Assembly (NCBI RefSeq): GCF_004345365.1
Contig: NZ_SLVF01000004.1
Coordinates: 558,001-622,000 of the forward strand
DNA: 64,000 bases
Source: Kribbella sp. VKM Ac-2568
GTDB lineage: Bacteria > Actinomycetota > Actinomycetes > Propionibacteriales > Kribbellaceae
Direction: 5' to 3'
Part shown: piece by piece, positions 35,410 to 44,157 of the stretch
How positions within the stretch are numbered: the first letter of the stretch is position 1
How the letters are laid out: each line of letters starts with the position of its first letter
Made by a program: the position numbers and the translations under genes
The notes under the pieces: model-generated
The model's database searches: none
The model's input: only the letters and a program-made list of their open reading frames with translations
What the model was told of the DNA's origin: nothing

Positions 35410-35445
35410 CGGCGGATCGCCTATCACGGGGTAGGCGATCCGCCG
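35410..35445 (+). terminator. 14-bp hairpin terminator after the GGDEF-like gene
   Basis: Perfect arms CGGCGGATCGCCTA (35410-35423) and its complement (35432-35445) with an eight-base loop, 50 bases after the stop codon. Confidence 0.72.
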
Positions 35446-35540
35446 TCGCCGTCCTTCTCCTTGGCTCTTGCTCGCGGACCCACCGGGCGCCCACGGAGTA
35501 CGGGAATTTGTCGGCGGCGCAGGGCACTAGGCTGCGAGCT

Positions 35541-36341
35541 ATGTGTGGCAGATACGCGTCCAGCCGGGATCCGGCCGATCTGGTGGTCGAGTTCGAGATC
35601 GAGGCGGGCAACGTGAAGGAGTCCGTGCAGGAGCTGCCGGACAACTACAACGTCGCGCCCACCGACGAGGTGATCGCCGTCGTCGAGCGGAAGAACCGGG
35701 ACCAGCCGGAAGAGGTGGTCCGCAAGCTCACCACGGTGAAGTGGGGCCTGGTGCCGTCCTGGGCGAAGGACGTCTCGATCGGCAGCCGGCTGATCAACGC
35801 GCGGATGGAGACCGTCGCCGAGAAGCCGGCCTTCAAGAAGGCCTTCGCGGTACGGCGCTGCATCCTGCCGGCCGACGGGTACTACGAGTGGTACGCCTCG
35901 GAGCAGAAGGTCAACGGCAAGCCCGTGAAGCAGCCGTACTTCATCCGCCCGGCCGACGGTGGCGTGCTCGCGATGGCCGGGCTCTACGAGATCTGGCGCA
36001 ACAAAGCAGTGGCGGACCCGGAGCTGGACGAGGCCTGGCTGTGGACCTGCACCGTGCTGACCACCACCGCGACCGACGACCTCGGCCGGATCCACGACCG
36101 GATGCCGCTACTGGTGGAGCCGGAGCGCTACAACGCGTGGCTGGATCCCCTCAGCTCGGATCCGGATGAATTGCTCGACCTGCTGGTGCCCGCCGCGCCC
36201 GGCCGGCTGGAGGCCTACGCAGTGTCCAAGGCAGTCAGCTCGGTGAAGAACAACGGCCCCCATCTGGTGGACCCGTTGCCGCCCGACGGTGTCGACCCGA
36301 TCGACAAGCCGGACGAGCCGGAGGAGATCACCCTCTTCTGA
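35541..36341 (+). CDS. SRAP-domain protein (HMCES/YedK), abasic-site protection
   Basis: The 266-residue protein begins MCGRYA; after removal of Met, Cys2 is the catalytic residue that crosslinks to abasic sites in single-stranded DNA. The other active-site pieces are present: NVAPTDEV, LINARMETVAEKPAFKKAF, the glutamate in YYEW and the histidine in RIHDRMP. It protects replication forks and is linked to the SOS response in many bacteria. The ATG is seven bases after TAGGCT, so the mRNA is probably leaderless, which keeps Cys at position 2. Confidence 0.93.
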   Translation: MCGRYASSRDPADLVVEFEIEAGNVKESVQELPDNYNVAPTDEVIAVVERKNRDQPEEVVRKLTTVKWGLVPSWAKDVSIGSRLINARMETVAEKPAFKKAFAVRRCILPADGYYEWYASEQKVNGKPVKQPYFIRPADGGVLAMAGLYEIWRNKAVADPELDEAWLWTCTVLTTTATDDLGRIHDRMPLLVEPERYNAWLDPLSSDPDELLDLLVPAAPGRLEAYAVSKAVSSVKNNGPHLVDPLPPDGVDPIDKPDEPEEITLF

Positions 36342-36401
36342 GGGCCGGACACGTGGTCGTGGCGACGTGATCGGTAGCCCCGGAATGACAGGATGGGGCC
36401 C

Positions 36402-37034
36402 GTGACCGATGAACGGATTGTGGCGACGCCGCACGGTGAGGCCCGGATCGTGGCATACCGCGCCCGGCGACCGGTGGCGACGCTCGCACTCGGTCACGGG
36501 GCCGGGGGTGGGATCGAGGCCGGCGACCTGGCCGCGCTGGCCGCGCGGCTGCCGAAGCAGGACGTGAACGTGTTCCTCATCGAGCAGCCCTGGCGCCGCG
36601 CCGGGAAGAAGCTCGCGCCGGCGCCGAAGATCCTCGACGAGGCCTGGATCGCGATCATCGGCCAGCTCCGGATCAGGACCCCCTTGGTGCTGGGAGGACG
36701 GAGCGCCGGAGCCCGGGTGGCCTGCCGGACCGCCGCCGGTCTGGGAGCGTCCGGCGTACTGGCTCTGTCGTTCCCGCTGCATCCGCCGGGCAAGCCGGAA
36801 AAGACGCGGGTCGACGAGCTCCAGGCGGCGCGGCTGCCGACGCTGGTCGTGCAGGGGGAGAAGGACCCGTTCGGCTCACCCGAGGAGTTCCCGCCGCTCA
36901 CGGAGATGGCTGTCGTCCCGGATGCCGACCACTCGTTCAAGGTGCCGAAGCGGGCGGAGCTCACCCAGGACGAGAGCTTCGAGCTGCTGGTCGAGGCTGT
37001 TTTCGAGTGGGTGACCCGGGAAGTGTCCGGCTGA
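36402..37034 (+). CDS. Small alpha/beta hydrolase (dienelactone-hydrolase/KANL3-like)
   Basis: The 210-residue protein has an N-terminal strand with ATLALGHGAGGG, nucleophile elbow GGRSAGARVA and a C-terminal DADHSF histidine, as in the KANL3/Tex30-like group of alpha/beta hydrolases. A GTG at 36402 lies seven bases after CAGGAT and is preferred to an ATG nine bases upstream. The substrate is unknown. It ends about 40 bases before the sigR promoter. Confidence 0.78.
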   Translation: MTDERIVATPHGEARIVAYRARRPVATLALGHGAGGGIEAGDLAALAARLPKQDVNVFLIEQPWRRAGKKLAPAPKILDEAWIAIIGQLRIRTPLVLGGRSAGARVACRTAAGLGASGVLALSFPLHPPGKPEKTRVDELQAARLPTLVVQGEKDPFGSPEEFPPLTEMAVVPDADHSFKVPKRAELTQDESFELLVEAVFEWVTREVSG

Positions 37035-37075
37035 ACCGGTCCAACCGAGCTAGACCGGATGGGCTCACGGGACGG

Positions 37076-37101
37076 GGAATGACCCCGCCGGGCAGCTTGT
37101 T
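37076..37101 (+). promoter_or_regulatory. SigR-type promoter GGAAT-N18-GTT
   Basis: GGGAAT ends at 37080 and GTT lies at 37099-37101, with exactly 18 bases between GGAAT and GTT. This is the consensus of SigR/SigH thiol-stress promoters and fits autoregulation of the sigR-rsrA operon. The expected transcript start is near 37108-37111, at or beside the first ATG. Confidence 0.85.
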
Positions 37102-37110
37102 GTGACGAAC

Positions 37111-37821
37111 ATGATGGCAACGAGTGTGGCTCCCGCGCGGACTACTGGGAAGACACCGGTATTCTCGATCACGATGCCGACTCCGACGACCACCGAGACA
37201 CCCGAGCAGCGGACCGAGCGCTTCGAGCGCGAGGCCCTGCCTTTCCTTGACCAGATGTACGCCGCCGCCATGCGGATGACGCGCAACCCGTCCGACGCCG
37301 AGGACCTCGTCCAGGACACGTTCGCGAAGGCGTACAGCTCCTTCCACCAGTTCACGCCTGGCACCAACCTGAAGGCGTGGCTGTACCGGATCCTGACGAA
37401 CACCTTCATCAACGGATACCGGAAGCGGCAGCGTCAGCCCACGCAGTCGCCCACCGAGGAGATCGAGGACTGGCAGCTCACCGCCGCCGAGTCGCACACT
37501 CCCGGTGGACTGAAGTCGGCCGAGGCGGTGGCTCTCGAGCACCTGCCGGACTCCGACGTGAAGTCGGCTCTGCAGTCGATCCCGGAGGACTTCCGGCTGG
37601 CCGTCTACCTGGCCGATGTCGAGGGCTTCGCCTACAAGGAGATCGCGGAGATCATGGGCACGCCGGTAGGCACCGTGATGTCCCGGTTGCACCGCGGCCG
37701 GCGTCAGTTGCGCGAGCTGCTGGCCGACTACGCCCGCGAGCGGGGCCTGATCCCCGCCTCGGACGAGGACAACCAAGCCGCGACCGAGTCCGCGGCGACC
37801 GCTGAGGAGGAGGAGTCGTGA
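37111..37821 (+). CDS. sigR: ECF sigma factor SigR/SigH (thiol-oxidative stress)
   Basis: The 236-residue sigma factor has region 2 ([31 protein letters not shown]) and region 4 ([19 protein letters not shown], then [20 protein letters not shown]) nearly as in SigR/SigH. It directs thioredoxin and other thiol-repair genes and is held by RsrA until disulfide stress. The start is uncertain: the self-type promoter would give a leaderless message at ATG 37111, while ATG 37174 would give 215 residues. Alternative isoforms are known for SigR in Streptomyces. The stop overlaps the rsrA GTG. Confidence 0.93.
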   Translation: MMATSVAPARTTGKTPVFSITMPTPTTTETPEQRTERFEREALPFLDQMYAAAMRMTRNPSDAEDLVQDTFAKAYSSFHQFTPGTNLKAWLYRILTNTFINGYRKRQRQPTQSPTEEIEDWQLTAAESHTPGGLKSAEAVALEHLPDSDVKSALQSIPEDFRLAVYLADVEGFAYKEIAEIMGTPVGTVMSRLHRGRRQLRELLADYARERGLIPASDEDNQAATESAATAEEEES

Positions 37822-38090
37822 GTTGCGGCGAGCACCACGACGTGGACTGCAGCGAGATCCTGCAGCGTGTTTACGTCTTCATCGACAACGAGCTCGAAGA
37901 CGCCAGCAATGACGAGATCCGTCAGCACCTGGAAGAGTGCGCACCCTGCCTCGACCAGTACGACCTGGAGCGCTGCGTCAAGAAACTGGTCCACAGGTCC
38001 TGCGGCGACGAACACGCCCCCGAGGCCCTCCGCCAGAAGATCCTCCTCCGCATCACCCAGGTCCGAGCCGAGATGACCACCACCGACTAG
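37818..38090 (+). CDS. rsrA: Redox-sensing zinc anti-sigma factor RsrA/RshA
   Basis: The 90-residue protein carries Cys3, Cys11, His37, Cys41 and Cys44 in the same positions as RsrA, with the HxxxCxxC motif in HLEECAPC, and Cys62 near the C-terminus. Zinc-bound RsrA binds SigR; oxidation to a disulfide expels zinc and frees the sigma factor. Cys61 of Streptomyces RsrA is Ser here, and an extra Cys53 is present. The GTG start overlaps the sigR stop (GTGA), giving coupled one-to-one expression. Confidence 0.94.
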   Translation: MSCGEHHDVDCSEILQRVYVFIDNELEDASNDEIRQHLEECAPCLDQYDLERCVKKLVHRSCGDEHAPEALRQKILLRITQVRAEMTTTD

Positions 38091-38397
38091 GACCCATCCC
38101 GCCTCGGGGAGCGGGTCGGACTGTTTCGCCGCCGGACTGATGTCAGGAAGAACCGGAGGCCCGACCTCCGTGCGCCAAGGGACGCAGTGCTGCGTTGCGC
38201 GCGATTGTGAGGTGGCCCGGTTGGACGTGCGCGATTCGATCCACGCCTAACTCCGCCCGAGCGGCGTGGCCCCCTGGTCCCCTCCCACAAGGGACGTGGA
38301 CTCTTCCTCAACAGACTGTTTGTACGGGTAGTTGTACTAGTTGTCGCTGGTGCCGACCTTGCCAGGTCCGATCCGAAAGAGCCACCACCGACTGACC
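38091..38397. other. Intergenic region between convergent rsrA and the NB-ARC gene
   Basis: No gene is seen. Just after the rsrA stop, GACCC...GGGTC encloses CCCG-CCT-CGGG, a small nested hairpin (38091-38117) that may terminate sigR-rsrA. Near 38320-38345 GTTGTAC-like words repeat. The rest shows nothing clear. Confidence 0.45.
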
Positions 38398-40845
38398 TCA
38401 GTTCTCCGCGGAGGCCGAGGGTTTGTACCGCCGACCGTCTTCATGGTCGGTGAGGAGTTGGAGGGCGGCGGCCTCGTCATTGGGGGACAGGGGACGAAGT
38501 ACATCCGCGGCCTGCTGCCAGAGCGAACGAGCCGCCGGCAGGTCGTCCTTGGCGGCACGGATCTTGCCCAGCACGATAAGCAGGCGGCCCTCGCGCAGCT
38601 TGTTGCCATTGGTACGAGCCACCTGCAGGCCGGCTTGGGCGCGTTCGGTTGCGGCCGTGTGATCCCCGACGGCCAGGTGGTTGGTCGCGAGATGTTGCAA
38701 CGTCTCCGCTGCTGCGTTCTGGTCGTCCAGCTCGACCAGGACCTCGAGGCTCTTGAGGAGTGCCTGCTCTGCAAGGGCGTTCAGGCCACCGCGCAGATAG
38801 GCCTGGCCGACGTATTGGTATCGCCTTGACAGAGAGCGGAGATTTCCTGCCTTCTCGGCCAACGCGATGCTCAGATCGAATCTCTGCTCGGCCATTTCAT
38901 GCTCTCCCCGGCGCACGTGCAGAGTCCCCAGTGCCATGTAGCTGATTCCCTCGACGCTCTGATCGCCGATCCGCAGACTGAGCGCGAGCGCTCGTTCGCC
39001 CCACTCGACAGCCTCGTCGAGTCGCCCCATCAGCTCCGTGACGTGGCTCAAGGAGGTACAGCAGCGTGCCTGGCCGGCCAGGTCCGAGATGGCCTGGAAG
39101 AGTTCCAGGCTTCGGAGGAAGTGGGCCTGCGAAGGCCCGAGGTCGCCTCGCTCGACGTCAGGAATCGCGAGGTCGTGCTCGAGCCATGCGGCGAGCCGGT
39201 GATAGCCGAGCTCGGCCGCCACTTCTCGGCCCACCTGGTCGATCGCGCGCATCTCGGACCAACGCAGATTGACGATGAAGTAGCCGAACAGGGCCAGGGC
39301 GAGCTCCGGAACATAGCCGCGCAGCCCGGGTGACCGGCGCGCCTGGTGGAACGCACCGAGAAGGTTGGATCGCTCGTTGTCCAGCCAGGTCAGGGCAATC
39401 GAGGCCTCGGGTAGCGCCGGCAGTGAGCGGCTCGGCTTGCCTGCCATGGCGAGTCTTCGGCTGTCGGGGTGGGTCAGCTCCTGACATCGCCAGGCCACGC
39501 CGGTGTAGAGCTTCAGTACCCGCGCCAACGCGTCCTCCCTCGCGCCCTCGGAGAGGTGTTGACTCGCCCGTTCGCGCGCATAGGCTCGGATCAGGTCGTG
39601 GAGCCGGTAACGGCCAGGAGCAACGGACTCGAGCAGGTTGAGGTCGACGAGCCTCTCCAGCACTCGCTCGGCGGCGGCTTCGGAGCTGTCGAGCAGCTGG
39701 GCGGCTGTGATCGTGGTCAGGTCGGATCCGTTCGGCAGGCCGAGCAGCTCAAGTGCCGCCGCGGCCCGGATGTCCAGATCCTCATCGCTGCCGGCCAGAA
39801 ACTCGACCGAGCCGGCGATGTTCGCGCGGACTCCGGATTCTCCGGTGCCGAACTCGTCGAGTCGCCGGTGTTCGTCCTGCAGTTGGCCCACCATGTGCTC
39901 GATCGGCCAGGTCGGACGGGCGGCGAGCCGCGCACCGATGAGGCGGACGGCGAGTGGCAGCCGGCCGGTCAGTTCGGCGATGGAGCGGGCCGCGGCACCT
40001 TCGGCTGCGACCCGCGCATCCCCGGCGATCTTCGACAGCAGTTCAACAGAATCCGCGTCGGAAAGGGGCGAGAGACTGACCTGCCGAAAGCCGGGCAGCG
40101 TCGTCAGCGCACGACGACTGGTGACGATGACCGCCGAGCCCGGCGCGCCTGGAAGCAGCGGGATGACCTGCCCCGCCCTGTTGGCGTTGTCGAGCAGGAT
40201 CAGGAGCCGCCGGCCGGCCAGGTGTGACCGGTAGACGGCCGCGGCCTCGTTGGTGCCTTCAGGAACAGTCCTGTCGTCGACGCCCAGCGATCGCAGCAAC
40301 TGGATGAGCGCCTCCCCGGGCCTGAGCGGAGCACCCGGGCCGTAGCCCCGGAGATCCAGGTAGATCTGGCCGTCCGGGAAGTTGTCGGCGGCGAGGTGGG
40401 CGGCGTACACCGCCAGCGACGTCTTGCCGACCCCGCCCATCCCTGTCACCGCGGCCATCTGAACCGTCCCCGGCCGCTCGTCGACGACGGTCAGCGTCCG
40501 GACGAGAAGGTCGACCTCCCGGCCACGACCGGTGAAGTCGGACAACGCGGGCGGAAGTTGGCGTATGACGCCGGAGCTGGGCGCCTGGATCGATGCGCCC
40601 GATGCTCGCTCCAGAGTCTTGCGGCCGGCCTGCGCAGCACGGGTGAACAGGCTGACCGCATGATCATCGAGGCCGAGCGCGTCGGCCAGTGCCTGAATCG
40701 TTTCGGTCCGTGGCCGGCGTCGGGTGCCGCGCTCGAGGAGGCTGATGGCCTGCTCACTGAGGTTCGCCAGTTCAGCCAGCCCGGCTTGGGTCAGACCGGC
40801 CGAGCGTCGGTGGCTGCGCAGCAACTCACCGAACGACACCGACAT
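38398..40845 (-). CDS. HTH / NB-ARC ATPase / TPR regulator
   Basis: The 815-residue protein has an Xre-type helix-turn-helix (residues 5-58, GLTQAGLAELANLSEQAISL) and a STAND/NB-ARC ATPase with P-loop VTGMGGVGKTSLA (133-145), RRLLILLDNA as Walker B and GRLPLAVRLIGA as the GLPL-like motif. A winged-helix region and TPR repeats (LGTLHVRRGEHEMAEQRF) follow to the C-terminus. Such signal-transducing ATPases act as switchable transcription regulators; related proteins also act in defence, but no effector is present. GGAGGTGA precedes the ATG. Confidence 0.88.
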   Translation of the reverse strand: MSVSFGELLRSHRRSAGLTQAGLAELANLSEQAISLLERGTRRRPRTETIQALADALGLDDHAVSLFTRAAQAGRKTLERASGASIQAPSSGVIRQLPPALSDFTGRGREVDLLVRTLTVVDERPGTVQMAAVTGMGGVGKTSLAVYAAHLAADNFPDGQIYLDLRGYGPGAPLRPGEALIQLLRSLGVDDRTVPEGTNEAAAVYRSHLAGRRLLILLDNANRAGQVIPLLPGAPGSAVIVTSRRALTTLPGFRQVSLSPLSDADSVELLSKIAGDARVAAEGAAARSIAELTGRLPLAVRLIGARLAARPTWPIEHMVGQLQDEHRRLDEFGTGESGVRANIAGSVEFLAGSDEDLDIRAAAALELLGLPNGSDLTTITAAQLLDSSEAAAERVLERLVDLNLLESVAPGRYRLHDLIRAYARERASQHLSEGAREDALARVLKLYTGVAWRCQELTHPDSRRLAMAGKPSRSLPALPEASIALTWLDNERSNLLGAFHQARRSPGLRGYVPELALALFGYFIVNLRWSEMRAIDQVGREVAAELGYHRLAAWLEHDLAIPDVERGDLGPSQAHFLRSLELFQAISDLAGQARCCTSLSHVTELMGRLDEAVEWGERALALSLRIGDQSVEGISYMALGTLHVRRGEHEMAEQRFDLSIALAEKAGNLRSLSRRYQYVGQAYLRGGLNALAEQALLKSLEVLVELDDQNAAAETLQHLATNHLAVGDHTAATERAQAGLQVARTNGNKLREGRLLIVLGKIRAAKDDLPAARSLWQQAADVLRPLSPNDEAAALQLLTDHEDGRRYKPSASAEN

Positions 40846-41134
40846 CGACTCACCTCCGGTCCTGCCTGCTCGACGATGGATCCAGTAGCCAGAGACCCAT
40901 CCCACCGGCTAACTGTACGGACGAAGGCCCGGTCCGGGCGGCGGTTGTCCACAGGCGGGATCTCTGGAAGGCCGGACCGCGGGGGACAAGACCGGCGGAA
41001 CAATTCATGTCGATCCGTGTTCGGTCGCTGACGAATTGCGTTTCGACGGATTAGCGGTGAGTGCTCAGTCTGATGCACTGGGTATACGAACCAGTAGGAT
41101 TATTGGCCTTGTTGTGACATGTGACCAAATTGCA
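40846..41134. other. Intergenic region between bL37 and the NB-ARC gene
   Basis: No gene is seen. It should contain the promoter for the minus-strand NB-ARC gene. A TATACC -10-like word lies near 41080-41085 on the minus strand, but no matching -35 stands out. Confidence 0.4.
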
Positions 41135-41161
41135 AGGACCCCGGTTTTTACCCGGGGTCCT
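41135..41161 (-). terminator. Terminator of the bL37 gene
   Basis: Perfect 10-bp arms AGGACCCCGG (41135-41144) and CCGGGGTCCT (41152-41161). Read on the minus strand, the hairpin is followed by TTGCAATTTGG, a weak T-rich tail. It is 21 bases beyond the bL37 stop. Confidence 0.75.
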
Positions 41162-41182
41162 CGCTGTACGTAGCCGCCTGAC

Positions 41183-41257
41183 TCAGGCGTTGGGGCGCTT
41201 GCCGTGGTTCGCGCCCTTCTTCTTGCGTGCGCGACGCTTGCGGCCGGTCTTGCCCAT
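41183..41257 (-). CDS. Ribosomal protein bL37 (24 residues)
   Basis: The tiny frame encodes a very basic peptide: MGKTGRKRRARKKK, then GANHGKRPNA. The ending ANHGKRPNA and the length of 24 residues fit bL37, the small actinobacterial large-subunit protein found in mycobacterial ribosome structures. AAGGAGG lies six to seven bases before the ATG, an excellent ribosome site, and a clean hairpin terminator follows. Genes this short are often missed in annotation. It lies between the NB-ARC regulator and the HD-GYP gene, divergent from the latter. Confidence 0.93.
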   Translation of the reverse strand: MGKTGRKRRARKKKGANHGKRPNA

Positions 41258-41524
41258 TTGAAAGCCTCCTTGTAACAACTGCAAAGAGTCACAGTCTCTC
41301 ATACCACAACGGGGTCGTGAGCATCGTGCGGCGAGTCACGGTCTGGCTTACAGTGTTTCGGCGCAGTCCTGATGAGCAAAATTAGTTCTAGTCAGCGATG
41401 TGCTGTCTGCCCCCCTGTGCCCGCTTCCCTGGCGGACACAAGACCGCGACCGCTGATCGGAGGTGACGTACTATGTTCGGTGACGTCTGGGACTGGTGAT
41501 CCTTCTGGCATGGAGGGGCATGAC

Positions 41525-42880
41525 ATGACGTGGCGCCCACGTGCCAGGGCCCTATGGCTTGTTGTCGCGTTGACAGCAGCCCTTGCCATCGCCACGTTGG
41601 TCTTCGCCCTGTTTGAGGTCCAGAACGGTCTCGTGGTGGCGGGACTGTGTCTGGTTGCTCTGATCGCGAGTTCGTTGCGCTCGGTCCACACCCAGCGACA
41701 GATCGAACTCGTCTCGGTGGTCCTTGTCGCCGTGTACGTGATCGCGGGCCCGGCGGCAGCCGTCATCGTCGCGGCAGTCGCCTCCCTGATTCAGGCGCCG
41801 GCGCCCAAGATCAAACTCATCTTCAACAGCGCCCAGCGCGTCCTGTCCGCTGCCGGTGCTGCGGTCGCCTATGCGGCGCTGGACGGCCCGGTGGGGACAG
41901 AGGTCTTCGACCGGGTACCCGACGCGCTCATCGCGACCACCGCGGCCAGCATCGTGCTGCAGATGGTCAACGCACTGCTGGTATCGATGGTCCTCATCCT
42001 CGAACGCGGGCCGGGCGGTGTCGGGGAGTTCTTCCGGCACGTGGTGCGCACCACCGCGATCCCGGTCCTGGGCTACGGTCTGCTGGGCCTGTCGATGGCT
42101 GTGGTGTGGCTCGGCGGCCTGAACATCTTCGCGGGTGTGCTGATCCTCGGCCCGCTGGTCCTCGCCCGGTGGGCACTGTCGCAGTACGAGGCGGAGAAGA
42201 CCGCGCAGGCCGCGACCATGCGAGCTTTCATCCAGGTGATCGAGACCAAGGATCTTTACACCCGCGGTCATTCCGAGCGGGTCAGTGAAGGAGTCGGAAT
42301 GCTGGGCCGCCAGCTCCAGCTCAGCGACGAGCGGCAGAGCGCGCTCGAGCATGCCGGCCTGCTGCACGACGTCGGCAAGGTGGGCGTGCCGACCAGCATC
42401 ATCCGCAAGCCGGGGCGCCTGGACGACGCGGAGATGGACGCGATCCGGCTGCACCCCGCACGAGGCGTCGAGCTGATCGGCAACATTCCCTTCCTCGAGG
42501 AAGTGAAGTCGGCGGTGCTGCACCACCACGAGAAGTACGACGGCACTGGCTATCCGGCCGGTCTGGCCGGCAAGAACATCCCGTACTTCGCCCGCATCAT
42601 CGGCATTGTCGACGCCTTCGACTGTCTGACCTCGACCCGTTCGTACCGGCCCGCCCGGGAGGTGGACGAGACCCTGGCGATCCTGGTCCAGGACCGCTAC
42701 ACCCACTTCGATCCTGAGCTGGTCGACGCGTTCGTGCAGGTGATCCGGGCCAAGGGCTGGAAGGCCGCCGTCGATCAGCCGGCACCGGACGGCAACGTGC
42801 AGGCCAACGTCGATCACGACGACCTGAGCCTCGGCAGTGGTGGCGGCGCCTCTGGTTCAGCGGCGGGTCCGATCGCTTGA
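41525..42880 (+). CDS. Membrane HD-GYP domain phosphodiesterase
   Basis: The 451-residue protein has six to seven N-terminal helices (about residues 8-215) followed by a full HD-GYP domain. Visible ligands are His249 (GHSERV), His281-Asp282 with Lys285 (HDVGKVGVP), His310 (HPARG) and HHHEKYDGTGYP with GYP at 342-344. HD-GYP enzymes hydrolyse cyclic di-GMP or related dinucleotides in the cytoplasm. GGAGGGG lies six bases before ATG 41525. Its stop overlaps the start of an inactive-looking paralogue, suggesting a two-subunit membrane complex. Confidence 0.88.
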   Translation: MTWRPRARALWLVVALTAALAIATLVFALFEVQNGLVVAGLCLVALIASSLRSVHTQRQIELVSVVLVAVYVIAGPAAAVIVAAVASLIQAPAPKIKLIFNSAQRVLSAAGAAVAYAALDGPVGTEVFDRVPDALIATTAASIVLQMVNALLVSMVLILERGPGGVGEFFRHVVRTTAIPVLGYGLLGLSMAVVWLGGLNIFAGVLILGPLVLARWALSQYEAEKTAQAATMRAFIQVIETKDLYTRGHSERVSEGVGMLGRQLQLSDERQSALEHAGLLHDVGKVGVPTSIIRKPGRLDDAEMDAIRLHPARGVELIGNIPFLEEVKSAVLHHHEKYDGTGYPAGLAGKNIPYFARIIGIVDAFDCLTSTRSYRPAREVDETLAILVQDRYTHFDPELVDAFVQVIRAKGWKAAVDQPAPDGNVQANVDHDDLSLGSGGGASGSAAGPIA

Positions 42881-44157
42881 TGAACGAATCCAGCCAGAGC
42901 TACCAGGTCAGGGTCTCGGGTAGCGGTGTTGCCATCGTTCTCGCCGCGGCCACCCTCGGCCTGGCCGCACTGATCCTGACGATCGAGCGCGGCCTCACCG
43001 GCTGGTCTTTCGCGATCACGTTCGGCGTCCTGATCGCCGTCGGCGAGATGGTCCAGTTCAGGGTGGACCGGAGTCGCAACCGAGCTCCGATCGCCACCAG
43101 CGCCGCGCTCGGCTACGCGATGCTGCGGGGGCCCGAGGTCGGCGTACCGCCCGATGTCGCGCAGGTGGTTGCCGTTGTCGCCATTGCCACCATCGCCGGC
43201 CTCGTTCCTCGTGTGGTGGCGGGACTTCGCTGGGAGGTGGTGATCTCGGCCCGCCGGGTTCTGTCGGTGGCCGCCGCCACAGCCGCCTTCTCCGCGGTGA
43301 TTCCGAACGACATGGAGTGGGACGGCACGTGGTCCCACGCGCTGCCGCTCACCGCCGCGATGTTCCTGGCTGTGCTCACCGCCGGGATCAGCGATGCGCT
43401 GGTCGGCGCGGGGCAGGCGACCGAGGCTTTCAACAGACCATTTCCGGCCGCTCTGCGCGATGAGCTGGTGGTGCTGGCCCGGATCGGGCTGGGCATGGGT
43501 ATCAGCGGGGTGCTGCTGGCCTCTTGCACCTCGCTGCTCGGCCTGTGGGCGCCGCCGCTGATCATTGTGCCGTTGTTGCTGACGCAGTTCGCGTTCCGCC
43601 GGTTCGCGTCGGCGCAGCGGACCTACCGGGCCACCGTGCGGTCGATGGCCCGCAGTACGGAGATCGCCGGGTTCAGCAGTCCGGGGCAGAACGCGCGGAC
43701 GGCTCAGCTGGCCATTGCCATAGGCAACGATCTGGGACTGACGCCGGCGCGGATGGAGGCGTTGGAGTATGCGGCCTTGCTGTCCGGGGTGGGGCAGTTG
43801 GCGTTGGCGGATCCCAGTCCTGGTGGGGCCTCCCTGTTGCGGAACAGGGAGGAGCGGCAGCAGGCGGCCGAGATAGGGGCCTCGATCATCGAGCGGTCCG
43901 GGGTGCTGGACCACGTCGCGGAGATCGTGCGGCACTCGAACGATCCGTACCGGCAGGGCCGGGCCAACAACTCCGACATCCCGGTGGAAAGCGGGATCGT
44001 CAATGTGGCGCTGGCGTATGAGCAGCTTGTCGGTGAAGGTGGCGGGCAGAGCGCGGGGAAGGCGATGGAGAGCATCGGGCTGGGGATCGGGGCGGAGTAC
44101 GACCCTGTGGTGGTCGAGTCACTGCGGCGCGTTGTCGGGCGCGGTTTTCGCTTCTAG
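42880..44157 (+). CDS. Degenerate paralogue of the membrane HD-GYP protein
   Basis: The 425-residue protein has the same plan as the upstream enzyme: a multi-helix membrane domain and then an HD-GYP-like fold. Where the enzyme reads EHAGLLHDVGKVG this one reads EYAALLSGVGQLA, so His, Asp and Lys are lost; HHHEKYDGTGYP becomes HSNDPYRQGRAN. It cannot bind the metal pair. The ATG shares one base with the upstream stop (TGATG). It is probably a structural or regulatory partner of the active copy. Its last 39 bases overlap the convergent DUF5317 gene. Confidence 0.8.
   Translation: MNESSQSYQVRVSGSGVAIVLAAATLGLAALILTIERGLTGWSFAITFGVLIAVGEMVQFRVDRSRNRAPIATSAALGYAMLRGPEVGVPPDVAQVVAVVAIATIAGLVPRVVAGLRWEVVISARRVLSVAAATAAFSAVIPNDMEWDGTWSHALPLTAAMFLAVLTAGISDALVGAGQATEAFNRPFPAALRDELVVLARIGLGMGISGVLLASCTSLLGLWAPPLIIVPLLLTQFAFRRFASAQRTYRATVRSMARSTEIAGFSSPGQNARTAQLAIAIGNDLGLTPARMEALEYAALLSGVGQLALADPSPGGASLLRNREERQQAAEIGASIIERSGVLDHVAEIVRHSNDPYRQGRANNSDIPVESGIVNVALAYEQLVGEGGGQSAGKAMESIGLGIGAEYDPVVVESLRRVVGRGFRF

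Noticed and set aside
26350..40845. Possible defence islands around the LAL and NB-ARC STAND proteins
   Set aside because: Both end in or start with DNA-binding domains and have no nuclease, protease or membrane effector nearby. They read as regulators.
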